DNA of 22,151 nt. Origin: Larix sibirica (lineage: Eukaryota; Streptophyta; Pinopsida; Pinales; Pinaceae). The stretch spans positions 26,219 through 48,369 of the forward strand of contig NWUY0300001782.1 in the NCBI GenBank assembly GCA_004151065.3, read 5' to 3'. The notes below the pieces were generated by a model. The model searched no databases. It worked only from the letters and a program-made list of their open reading frames with translations, and was not told where the DNA came from. The translations under genes were made by a program, and so were the position numbers. Each line of letters begins with the position of its first letter. Positions within the stretch are counted from its first letter, which is position 1. Of the stretch, positions 8,281-18,148 are shown one piece after another.

Positions 8281-8720
8281 AGTCCCTCAATTAACTTGGA
8301 CAATTTTTCATCTCGGAAAGTAGAGAAGAAAAACATTTGAAGCCATTAAGTCTTTGGATTTTGCATACGTTAAACGACACTACTAAAGTATTCATTCCTT
8401 GTGACTGGGACTTTGATCTATCTGCTTTGAGAGAAATGTATGGACTTCAGTGGATGGATTCCAAATTCTTCACAGTCCACTCTAGACCTGTTTGTTAAAG
8501 ATCTTAAGTGATATAACTGAAAACAATTAGAATAATTGCTTAGTTATTAACATCTTTTACCAGGGAGCACACCCCATATAAGTTTAAAAAGATTGTATGT
8601 TTAGGCATGCTACCACTGCTGAAACTAATTGGGACACTTTTACTGAAGACAAATAATAATAACTAGCATAAATCCATGTTCCAAATGGATTCAAAACTGT
8701 TAACAAGAGATCCCTAGGCT

Positions 8721-8876
8721 GAACAGAGGTGAAGAAAAACACCACAGAGAATGGTGTATAAGGAGCTAAGCATATGTACTTTAAATAAAAAATTAAGCAT
8801 CTATTCGAAGAAGCCCAAGGATAGTACTGAACTGAGGTGAAGAAAAAGACCACAGAAAATAGTCTCTAAGGAAGAT
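8721..8876. repeat. Imperfect direct repeat pair, about 45 nt, 108 nt apart
   Basis: GAGGTGAAGAAAAACACCAC (from 8726) and GAGGTGAAGAAAAAGACCAC (from 8834) begin two similar segments. The similarity extends from GAAC before these blocks to TAAGGA after them. It is an older local duplication; function unknown. Confidence 0.8.
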
Positions 8877-8879
8877 AAT

Positions 8880-10080
8880 CAAATGGGAAGAGTTATGAAT
8901 ATGTCTAAAAAAGTTTTAAAGATAGAAAGCATACCTTCTAATCTGGCTACAACTTCTTATCCTTCTGTCAATAAGCTTAAAGCTGTTAACTTTTATGGTA
9001 TATTTCTATCATGGAGTATTAATGGAAAGCCTCTACATTAATGGTAGTTTGAGATTCTGTCAGCGCTTGAAGGTTAAAGCACTCGATGTTTCAAGGCAGG
9101 AAGAGGTTCATATATCAAATCTCATGCAATCCTCCAGATACTCAAATTGGGATCAAAGCTCATCACACACCAAATAAAAGCCTTATGTATCGGATTTGTT
9201 AGAGCTTTGATTTTGAATTGAGAAATATTAAATACCTCAGTTGACAGCATGACACACCATCAGTAAAGGGCACATTGCCATCAGCGCCACATAGCTTTAG
9301 TCTACATATGGGTACAACGTTTTCCCAACCTTTTTATGATTAAAACAGAGAATGAAAAGCCCCAAGGTAGAGTAGTATTTCTCAGATGATCATTTTATAT
9401 TGCCTCTTCATTAAACATATTTTATTTACATCCACTGAAATTTGATACCGTTTATCTGTCTTTCTGGAGTTGAAAATTTCTCTAGTATTGAATTGTAATT
9501 ATGTTTTTTTTCAAATTTGCTATTTGTATGTGGTTCAGGTTGAGTAATTTACATGGATTCTTTTGAAACCCTGAATCTGTTTCAGGTCGTCTTATGACTA
9601 TCTCAGTGTGTTGTGAAATGAAATGGAAACTTGGAGTATGATTATTGCTTTAGAAGTGTAAGCATGGGATTTTTGGGCATTTTTTAAGATTTCTTGTTGG
9701 GCAGTTTAAAACATCATTTGATTGGATTGTAGATCTTTTGAGATTAGAAAACAAATGGTTGTCGACCTATCATTTACAACATCTGCTGGAACTGAAGCCG
9801 TTCAAGTTACCATTCTGCTTAGAATTTTACGAACTAGGATTTGTCTATTAGCGTAGCAGCTATTTTTTTTAAGTAAGAGCAACATTATATTATCGTAATA
9901 AAAAAGAGAAGATTTATAGCGATATACAGGCCTCTGTAGGTAAAAAACCAGAGTTTCCCTGCTGTCTGAGTGACCTAACCACCATGAAGTTCAGCATTTA
10001 AGCATTCAAAGCATCAAAAGCTTAAAACAAAACATAACAATAGTCCAGCACTTCATTAACATTAACAAAGTATTATCTAA
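8880..10080. other. Intergenic sequence, nothing recognised
   Basis: No convincing coding frame on either strand. The plus-strand open stretch 8995-9177 has no family features. Intronic sequence of an unrecognised gene cannot be excluded. Confidence 0.35.
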
Positions 10081-10111
10081 GATGACCAAAAAAGACTCAT
10101 GGACACCAAGA

Positions 10112-10285
10112 CTATTTTTGACCAGGTTCTGGAATCGCATCAGGAGGTGCCAAAGGAGGCTGAGAAGCCATCGGAATGGGGGCGCCAAACCCAGCAGCAT
10201 CCTGGTGTGATGATTCACCAACATGTTGATGGAGAGCTAGACTGTCCAAGAATGCCAGCAGGGACGGAAAGCGGCTTTCAATTTG
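10112..10285 (-). pseudogene. Possible 3' coding exon or gene fragment, unrecognised
   Basis: A minus-strand frame open from 10285 to the TAG at 10114-10112 gives a protein-like C terminus of 57 residues. A helical part (ESRFPSLLAFLDSLALHQHV) is followed by a Gly/Ala/Pro-rich tail ending PPDAIPEPGQK. Just upstream on the same strand, past two stops, another frame gives NAIGMSDSHVAHSSIPEAIR, so this may be the decayed end of a host gene or a captured gene piece. I do not recognise the family. No clear splice acceptor lies at the 5' edge. An overlapping minus-strand frame (10224-10006) is less protein-like. Confidence 0.35.
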
Positions 10286-10474
10286 TTATCACTTAAAATT
10301 GACATTTTGAATTTTGAACCTGATCGCTTCTGGTATTGAAGAGTGAGCTACATGTGAATCAGACATTCCAATGGCATTTGCCAAAACCTCCCGGAAGGGT
10401 CTGCATTTGTGATAATCCATCAGAGTTTTCCCTCGATTCGCGATGAGCCAGAATCTAAAAATCCTTTCCATCCG

Positions 10475-10530
10475 AACACTGAACACTGAGAAGGGTGCAC
10501 CGGTTAACACTGAACACTGAGAAGGGTGCA
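10475..10530. repeat. 25-nt near-tandem duplication
   Basis: The unit AACACTGAACACTGAGAAGG plus GTGCA occurs at 10475-10499 and 10506-10530, separated by 6 nt. Both copies are identical. Confidence 0.92.
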
Positions 10531-10689
10531 ATGGAGAAGAGAGCCAATGCTGAGATCCAGAAGCTTGAAGGAATACAAACAATTTTGTATGAAAGAATCA
10601 CATATATTAGCTATGGAAATTGCATAATTTGGTGTGAAAGAGTATTTGAAGGTGCTAAATTTATTTATGAATTCAAAAATGCAATTTAA

Positions 10690-12100
10690 ACACTTAAAAA
10701 TTTAAGATTTTACCAATTTTTTTTATCAAATTCCAACCAAAACTCAATAAACTACTCAATTCCTTTTAGAGGTGATTTAGTTGGGAAACAACTTCCAAAA
10801 ATCTAGCCAAGTTGAGGCTAATGCAATGTGATCCCCCAGTGATTTTGATGGAAATGGAAGTAGATGCACATGGGTGGGTAGTTGTTTCTGAGACCACATG
10901 TCACTTGTGCAAGTTAAGAAGATTCGAGCAAACAAAAAAAATTATTTAAAAAATAATAATTGTTTTAATGCATAATTATTATTTTATGTGGGTTTATATA
11001 CTATTAACATATATTTCAAACAAACTTTTATCCATCAAGCTAGGGAAATTATATCCTCAAGTGACCACACACCAAGTCAAGCACCATAGGTCCCAATAGG
11101 TTGTACAAGAGATCCTACAAAAGGTCCATAATGAGTTCATGAAAGCTCTTGTGTGACAATGACCTGCACACAGGCTCTATGGGAGGAGTCAAATCAAGGG
11201 AAACTCTTAAGGAAGGAGATCATGAGTGGTTGAATGTGTGTGAGTGTGTTTGAAACTATACAATTTCACGTGAGCTCATGCATTACAAGAGGTGTGTTGA
11301 AGCACAAGCAAAAAAGGAAGTTGGTGACTACCACTTCTGAGTCTATTTATCTCATTCTTCAACTACACCTAGAAGACCAATCACCTAGAAGCTCTACATT
11401 GATTCTCATACTTCATACATTGCATCTGAAATCTCTCTATGATGTCCCAAGGCACTCTCTTGGGCATGTTACTACCCTACCATCTTGTTATTTTTCACCC
11501 TCTAGATCACCTTGTGGGATATATCAAAGTTTATTCTAGAAAAGTATCATATGGAAAATATTTAAAATCTTATTTTCAAATGTGGATCAAAGGTTCTAGT
11601 GAGTCCCACTATCAATGTTTTCAATGATATGTTGCTCCATATCTCCCTACAACCTAGTTTCCTCAACAAGTCAAGTGATATTTCAAATCCAATAGATTAT
11701 CAAACCATTGTGATGGGGTGACTCAAGAATTGACTTGAACCACTCATGAACCAAGGCCAAGCAAATGAAAAGTTGGGTAAAAAAGAGTTGGTTTGTTGAT
11801 TTTGAGCTTGTTTCAAGAAATATGACTTTATGCTTCAAATGTCTTGTATATTCCATAGAAAAAGAAATGAAAAAGGTACATTTACATAGTTCCTCTCATG
11901 TGAACCTATTTATCCTATATAAATTAGTGTATGGAAGTACATTAGAGGGGGAAGGTATAGTGATTCTTGCACATTCCTTAAAAAATCACAAAAAAATACA
12001 AACAAAATCAATTTCTTAACATATTACAACTACTGAGGTCAAGGGCTATTTGTTTCCTACTATTTCGATGATCTCAATTTGCAAAATAAAAGTAATTAAA
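10690..12100. other. AT-rich non-coding stretch upstream of the LINE
   Basis: Low-complexity A/T runs at 10920-10990. No recognised domain in any frame, although 11234-11539 and 11765-12019 are open on the plus strand. Part of it could be the 5' UTR of the LINE that follows, or the disrupted remainder of the Helitron that lies beyond the LINE, but neither could be shown by reading. Confidence 0.35.
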
Positions 12101-12102
12101 CA

Positions 12103-13466
12103 ATGAAAATGAGTAATGGAGAGAAACCATCTTGTAAAGTGTCCTTCTAGAGTGCCAAGGANGTCTGGACCATGAAACAAATCATTGATGCTGATGCTAA
12201 GAAAGGACAGTTAGCCACGACTCTGCGAGGTCGTGCATTCTCAGAGGCTGTTGTTAAAGAATGGGTTTCTAACACCTGGTCTAAGGTGATTTCTTCTACT
12301 CCGGAGGTTTTTGGTTTTCCTAGAGGGTGGTATGTCTTTGAATTCAAATCGATGGAATATGCGGAACCCATTTTGCATCGTGTGTGGTTACTGGGTAAAA
12401 TTCCCTTAGCTATCAAGTCGTGGAACCCCTTGTTCAATCCTCGCAAAGACTCGCTAGCTTCCTTTCCTATCTGGGTTAAACTATCGTTTCTCCTGTTGGA
12501 ATTCTGGTCTGAGGAAGGATTAAGGTTGTTGGGGATGCCATCGAAAAATTTATTGCTGTGGATGTGGATCTCTTCAAATCTCAGAGGCACTTTGTGGCAC
12601 ACATTTTAGTGGAGGTGGATGCGAGCCAAGGGCTCTTCGAGAGCTTGGACTTGGTTGCTGGTGAGAACATATTCTCACAACCGTTGTATTATCTTAATGT
12701 ACCATTTTGTTGTGCTCGATGCCACTTATACGGTCATGTCGTAGCTGATTGTGAATTACAGTTTGTAAAGAAAATCTAGAAACGTAAAGAGGTACCTGGA
12801 GGGGACAAAATTTCTTCCCAATATTTGAAATCAGAGGCGGATGATGAGATTGTTCGGCACCTGGTGGAGAAGGAGCGGCTAGGCGACGAGATTATCAGGG
12901 ATTTTGTTCCTACCTCGATGCCTGGAAAGAAAGACGATAATTTTTTGGCCATTGAGTCTTTGTTGGAGGGATATGAACTTTCATACAACCAATTGGTAAA
13001 AATGGTGGAGCTATGGGAAGATTGTGGTAAGGTGGTTAATGAGACACCTGGGGCATTGGTAGACGACGAGGTTGTGGTTTTGACCGCATGCAAGGTGGTG
13101 GAACCTCCGTCTAAAAGTTTCCTACCTGTGGCGGTTGATTCAATGCCACCTCTTTTTGATGCATCGGGAGATGTGACGGTGAAGGAGCCAGTAAAAGGTG
13201 GGGTTTTGGTTACCTCCCATCTATTTGTTTCGAATGAAGGAGGTAGTGTATCTAGCAGTGGTAGTCAAGGCCTATATTTTCTACGGGCCTATGTGAAAAA
13301 CGCGGGGGTTATATAAGGTATAACTATGGAACAGTCCCCTTCTTCTATGTCCGGGCAAGTTGGACGAAAAACCCTTATGTTCCACGCTAAAGAAAAATCC
13401 AAGCGGGAGGTTTCACAAGGCCGTCAACTTCAAATATCAAGGGTACTTAAAGCATGTAAGCCCTAG
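12103..13466 (+). pseudogene. LINE ORF1: DUF4283-like domain plus CCHC zinc knuckle, broken
   Basis: ORF1 proteins of plant LINEs coat the element RNA. The frame starts at an ATG at 12103 or 12109, crosses a TAG at 12148 and an N at 12162, and gives a DUF4283-like domain from about 12172 to 12520 (GRAFSEAVVKEWVS, GFPRGWYVFEF, KSWNPLFNPRKD, FPIWVKLSFLLLEFW). A one-base shift near 12520 moves into the frame of VVGDAIEKFIAVDVD. A CCHC knuckle follows at 12711-12752, then a TAG at 12777, an acidic linker, a TAA at 13314, and a basic tail (GRKTLMFHAKEKSKREV) ending at a TAG at 13464-13466. The tail after the TAA resembles the usual basic ORF1 end, so I place the original end there. Confidence 0.85.
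12711..12752 (+). other. CCHC zinc knuckle of LINE ORF1
   Basis: CARCHLYGHVVADC is a complete C-x2-C-x4-H-x4-C knuckle, preceded by VPFC as is common in plant LINE ORF1 proteins. All four ligands are intact. Confidence 0.9.
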
Positions 13467-13480
13467 GATGGGGATTCCAG

Positions 13481-16400
13481 ATGAAACTTATATCCATTAA
13501 CGTTAGAGGCCTTGGGGGGAAGACCAAACTGTTAGCCCTCAAGTGATTAGTTGCGGTGGAGAATCTTGATTTTTTGTTACTACAAGAGATGATGACTTCG
13601 GGTCTGGAGGTTGTTAGGAAACTAGAGAAGATGTTTCCTACTTTGTGTTTTTTTTCGGTGGATGCTTGTGGGAGATCTGGAAGCCTCATTTATGGGGTTT
13701 CCAAGCTGTTGCAATTTTTTAATACCATTGGTGGTCGATCCATTTTGGGGTTCGAAGTCCTTTGTGAGGAATTGGACCAGAAGTTCTTAATACTAAACAT
13801 ATATGGGCCTTGTGAGGATAAATTTGATTTATGGACGTCAGTGCTTAATATGGAATGCACTCAAGTAGGGTTGCTTATCGTGGGTGGCGACATGAATCTT
13901 ACTTTGGATGTGGAGGAGACTTGGGGTAGTTTCCTAAGGGAAGACTCTCTATTTGCATATTTTAGGGACCTGTTCGCGTTGCATGGCTGGATTGATTTTA
14001 AACCTGCTGAAATCAAACCTACCTAGACTAATAGTGGACTGGAGACCAAGGTATTTCTAAACACCTTGATAGATTTTTTATGAATGTTAATTTGTTTGAA
14101 GATCGACATATGTTCATATCATGGGTTGGGTCTTTCTTATTTTCGAATCACTTCCCTATCTTTTTGGAAGTTGGTACCCCGAAGGCCAAACCTAGTGCTC
14201 TGTTTAAGTATAATTCTAGTTGGTCGAGCTTACTGTGCTTTCGAGCTTTGATTGAAAATTCTTGGGTCAATTTGAGGGAGGAGGCGGGGAATTCTGCCTG
14301 TTAATTTTCCAGGAACCTTAACACTCTTAAGGCTAGTGTCAGGGAATGGAATGTGGATCGACGATGTTCCAGGGATAAAGCTTTGGTGGGGGTGGAGTCA
14401 AAATTGGAGGAACTTTATTCTGTTGATCTGCTCATTTTTTTCGACGGGGGGAGTAAGGATTTAATTTATTTCTTGGAATTAGAGAAAATGAAGATTATGG
14501 AGGAAGAGGAGATGGAATGGCCTCTAAAGAGGAGAGCACTCCGGTTAGAATCTGGAGATTTGAATACCAAGTATTTTCAATGGGTGGCTTCCCATTGTAA
14601 GAATGCGAACACTATCTGGGACCTTCTTGACTCTGATGGAATTTCCGTTAAAGGTTTTACCAAACTTGTGGAGGAGGTTGTCTCAGATTTTCATGGTCTC
14701 TACTCGCAGTCGAATCAATGTGATATGTTGGGGATTCTAAATGTTATTCATAAATTCCATCGAATGTTGTTTGTGGCAAATAGACCTTAGAGGAACTACA
14801 AGGTGCCTTGCGGTGATTTAGTAGGGATAAGAGTCCTGGGCCAGATGGTTGGCCCCCTGAATTTTTCTTGGACTTTTTTGAATTATTTGGGGAGGATTTG
14901 TAGATGGTGGTTAAAGAAGATCGACTCTGTGGAGTGGTTCCTTCGGATATGAATTGTACTTTTATTGCTTTAATTCCTAAAAAGGATAGGTCAGGTAATT
15001 TTGCGGATTTCATACCTATTTCTCTATGAAACAGGATTTATAAGACAATAGCGAAAATCTTGGCTATTCGGTTAAAGCCCTTTCTTTCAAAATATATGTC
15101 TCTTGAGCAATTCGGGTTTTTGAAGGGGCACCTCATTCATGAGGTGGTGGGAGCTGCTCAGGAGGGTCTGCACTCCATTAAAGCCAAACATTTGGAAGTG
15201 GCAACTATCAAATTGGACATTTCAAAATCCTATGATAAGGCTTCTTGGCTCTTTGTTCATCTGGTTTTGTTACATATTGGGTTCAATTTAGACTTGACCA
15301 ACTGGATTATGGGGTGTGTTTCTTCTCTTGTTTTTTCGGTGCTGATCAATGGATCTGGAACTCCATTTTTCAAATCCACTTATGGACTATGGTAAGGATT
15401 TCCACTCTCTCCATATATTTTTCTTCTTGTTATTAAAGGTCTCAGCCAGTCCATTATTAATGAACGCTCCAGGAGGAATCTTTGGGATATTTCCTTTAAT
15501 GATCAGACGGTTCTTACACACCTGATGTTTGTGGATGATATTTTTCTATTCCGTAGAAAGAAAGAAGTTGAATGTATCTATTTAAGAGGCATATTAGATG
15601 GATTTTGCATCGCGACGGGCATGGAAATCAGTATTGTGAAATCAGCTATGTATATGCTAGAATATCGGGTGGGTGCTTGGGGTTTCTGGAACAACCATTT
15701 TCCATACGAGTGATGTACTATGGAAGAGGGTATTCCCTATCTTGGATTCATATTAAAACCTAACAAATGTGGGATCAAGGATTGGATCTGGCTTGTTGAG
15801 CGGGTAGATGGGAAAATTTCCTTTTGGTGCACCTGTTGGCTCTCCAAGGGATGTCGATTAGTTTTGGTAAAATATTTTCATGAAGCTATTCCGGTTTATT
15901 GGCATCTATTGGATAAAATTCCTGTTAGTACTTTGCATTCGATTATAAATGTTTGTTTTAACTTTCTTTGGAGAAATGACAGGGATGGAAATTCTCTTCA
16001 CCTTGTGAAATGGAAGGTCTTAGCAGCCCCCAAGCTTCTAGGAGGGTGGGGGTTGAAGAATATCTTTCTATTTAATAAGGATTTGGCTGCCAAAACCCTT
16101 TGGAATTTCTTGCAGAAGGATAGCCTATGGAAGAGGATTTTGGTGGCTAACTATATAGCTCCTGATTTGGTAATAGACTAGATTAGAAGAAGGTCGAAAA
16201 CAATATCACAGTGCTCCAACCAGTGGAAAGCATTATCTTCTACTTTTAATGTCCTGGAGTGTCATTTGGATTGGAAGGTAGAAAATGGTCAGTTGGTGCG
16301 GATTGGGAAAGAAACCATTTTCGGGCTCTCCAATGAGCGTCTGCTGTCGGATAGTCTAATCACTCATCTTCAGAGCCGAGGATTTTCCACCTTGAACATG

Positions 16401-17596
16401 ATTACTAAGTTTGTGGGAAACAACATCTGGAGACATGATTGTTTGGGGGCAGAGGATCTTGGTCTATCGATCATTTGACGATCTAGATGGCATTCTTTAA
16501 TTTCTATGCTGACAAAAGGTCACGCTATTCTCAGCAGGGAGGAAGACGAGCTCTGATGGAGCTATAATCCTTCAGGTGGAGATTGCAGTGCCAGGTTGGG
16601 ATATGAGTCTTTATTTCCAGAGAATATTCAGCCCCAGTGGTGGTGGAAGGAGAAGGAGATATGGAAGATTAAAATCCCTCCCAAGAGTATTCTACATTTA
16701 TGGCTAATGTTGTCAAACAAAGTATTAACTTGGGATAAACTCCAATGCTTTAGCTTTCACGATCCATGGATTTGTTTCTTGCGTAGATAGGAGGTTGAAT
16801 ATGTAATGCATCTTTTCGTTTTGTGTTCATTTTTCAGGTTTGTTTGGGCGGGTAGGTAGACTGACAGGATGCCATGTTCAGTGGGATGAACCTTCTGTCG
16901 ATCTCTGTTTTCAGGAATTTTTAGCTCCAGAGGTAGCAAGGTGTTTAAGACCCTCCCTATCATTGTGTCTTGGGGGGTTTGGTTGGCCAGAAATGCTTCC
17001 ATATTCAGAGATAAATATATTTATAGTTTGCAGGTAGCATCCCAAGCTACTATATTATTCACTACATACAAGTCGTTGCATTCTCCCATTACATCTAGAA
17101 TACCTGTGGCTCCAGTGATTGATGAAGGCAGGCCCTGGCTTTTTTCGGAAGGGCTAGCCAGAATCATAATTTGGTCAGTGGTTTTGGATTCATTCTATTT
17201 CTGGACACTCAACATTATTACAAAGGATGGGGTGGTTTGGGCAATGGAACCAACAATCAAGCAGAGTTTTAAGCGCTATATTTTCTCCTAAAGGTGGATT
17301 TCAAGAGGAATATTCTCAACTTGTAGATCTTGGGTGACTCTGAGCTAGTGATCAAATATTTGCAGGGGCATTCCGAAATATCTCATGCTGGTATTTTGTA
17401 TCTGGTAAATCAACTGAAACTTGTGAGGGCGTCCTTTCACTATCTCACTTTCATTCACACTCGGCGTGAGTTCAATATGGAAGGTGACTCTCTGTCTAAG
17501 CGAGGGTTACTACTTCATGCCAGAGCTCTTCTTTTGGAAGAATTTCAAGGAGGCACTGTTGTTAATACACAGATCATTCCTTATGCAGAAATCTGA
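13481..17596 (+). pseudogene. LINE ORF2: endonuclease, reverse transcriptase, zf-RVT, RNase H, broken
   Basis: It starts at the ATG at 13481 (MKLISINVRGLG). APE-type endonuclease: NVRGLG, LLQEMM, NIYGP, GGDMN (about 13883-13897) and SNH (14143-14151; usually SDH). A TGA lies at 13544, a TAG at 14024, a shift near 14045 and a TAA at 14302. After a shift near 14787 one frame runs to about 17160. The RT has SPGPDGWPPEFF, LIPKKD, KLDISKSYDK, GFPLSPY and the catalytic FVDD at 15528-15539, with stops near 14817, 14901, 15027, 15393, 15711 and 16179. The zf-RVT has IWKIKIPPKSILHLW and HLFVLC. RNase H, from about 17115 with another shift, has GNGTNNQAEF, GDSELVIKYLQG and EGDSLSK; its first catalytic Asp reads Ser-Glu. 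Cut-and-copy function is lost, but the RT active-site motif survives. Confidence 0.88.
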
Positions 17597-17778
17597 TTTG
17601 AATACTGTGAAGCATTTCTTGATCCTGTAGGATCAATTTTTTTGCTTTTTTGTTCGTAATGACATTGTCTTATCACTAGACTCTATTTCAGGCTCTTTCC
17701 GCAGCCGAAAGGCACCTAAGAATGTATTTTTGCTCTAAATAGAATAAAGATACGTTTTTTTTTCTTGGAAAAAGAAAT
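17597..17778 (+). other. LINE 3' UTR with hairpin and A-rich tail
   Basis: After the ORF2 stop the sequence holds an inverted repeat TTGATCC-TGTA-GGATCAA (17619-17636, 7-bp stem), a T-rich stretch, AATAAA (17743-17748), a nine-to-ten T run and a GGAAAAAGAAA end. A terminal A-rich tail is normal for LINE insertions. The hairpin could be recognised by the element's reverse transcriptase, but that is inference. Confidence 0.65.
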
Positions 17779-17779
17779 T

Positions 17780-18100
17780 GTATAAATTATTGTAGGAATA
17801 GATGCAGAAGGTGTGGCATAGATGTTGAATACTCAAATTGATTGTTGAGCATGTACATTTGATACGGCGAGTTCAACTTTGTTATTGCAATACCTTTTTG
17901 TTCTATTTATCTCTATGGTTTTTTCAATGCAAGCGAGAAGTTCATACACATAATGTGCTATGTTGAAATTGAATTTTCTTAATCGAGTAGCCATTGGTGT
18001 AGATTGTAAATGAGGTTTTTGTAACTAGACAACCATATTTTTCATCAAGACCTCATCTTGCACAATGTCCTCAATCCTCGGGATGAGTGCATAGGCTACA
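17780..18100 (-). pseudogene. Probable APE-type endonuclease following the Helitron helicase, partial
   Basis: Continuing on the minus strand past the helicase, one frame gives RIEDIVQDEVLMKNMVV, a TAG, LQKPHLQSTP, then ACIEKTIEINRTKRYCNNKV, ELAVSNVHAQQSI, a stop, and VFNIYATPSASIPTIIYTI. The spacing of (S/D)-x-L-M-x-x-(D/N)-hydrophobic-x-L-Q-(E/K)-x-H-L, a G/A-C-I strand and a NIYA-P strand fits the N-terminal half of endonuclease/exonuclease/phosphatase (APE) domains such as those fused after the helicase in animal Helentrons. The catalytic Glu of the QE motif appears as Lys. The second half, with GDFN and SDH, is missing at the LINE junction. The similarity is judged by eye only. Confidence 0.5.
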
Positions 18101-18148
18101 TGTGTTTAATGTAAAAATTGGGAAAGTATTTATATAGTGCATTGGCCT

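Larger units (their letters stand above)
12103..17778 (+). mobile_element. Plant L1-type LINE retrotransposon, nearly complete but dead
   Basis: The order is that of plant L1-clade LINEs: ORF1 (RNA-binding, with a CCHC knuckle), a 14-nt gap, ORF2 (endonuclease, reverse transcriptase, zf-RVT, RNase H), a 3' UTR with AATAAA at 17743-17748 and a short A-rich tail (GGAAAAAGAAA, 17768-17778). The body is intact end to end but ORF1 and ORF2 carry many stops and a few frameshifts. The 5' boundary is uncertain, since a 5' UTR may extend left of 12103. The 3' end lies against Helitron-derived sequence. An N is present at 12162. Confidence 0.88.

Noticed and set aside
8995-9177. 60-codon open frame as a small gene
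   Set aside because: No family features, ordinary AT-rich composition, and a length expected by chance.
10099-10296. Plus-strand 65-codon open frame
   Set aside because: It overlaps the more protein-like minus-strand tail and has no family features.
13447-13689. Minus-strand open frame over the LINE endonuclease start
   Set aside because: It is a shadow of ORF2; the plus-strand frame has endonuclease motifs.
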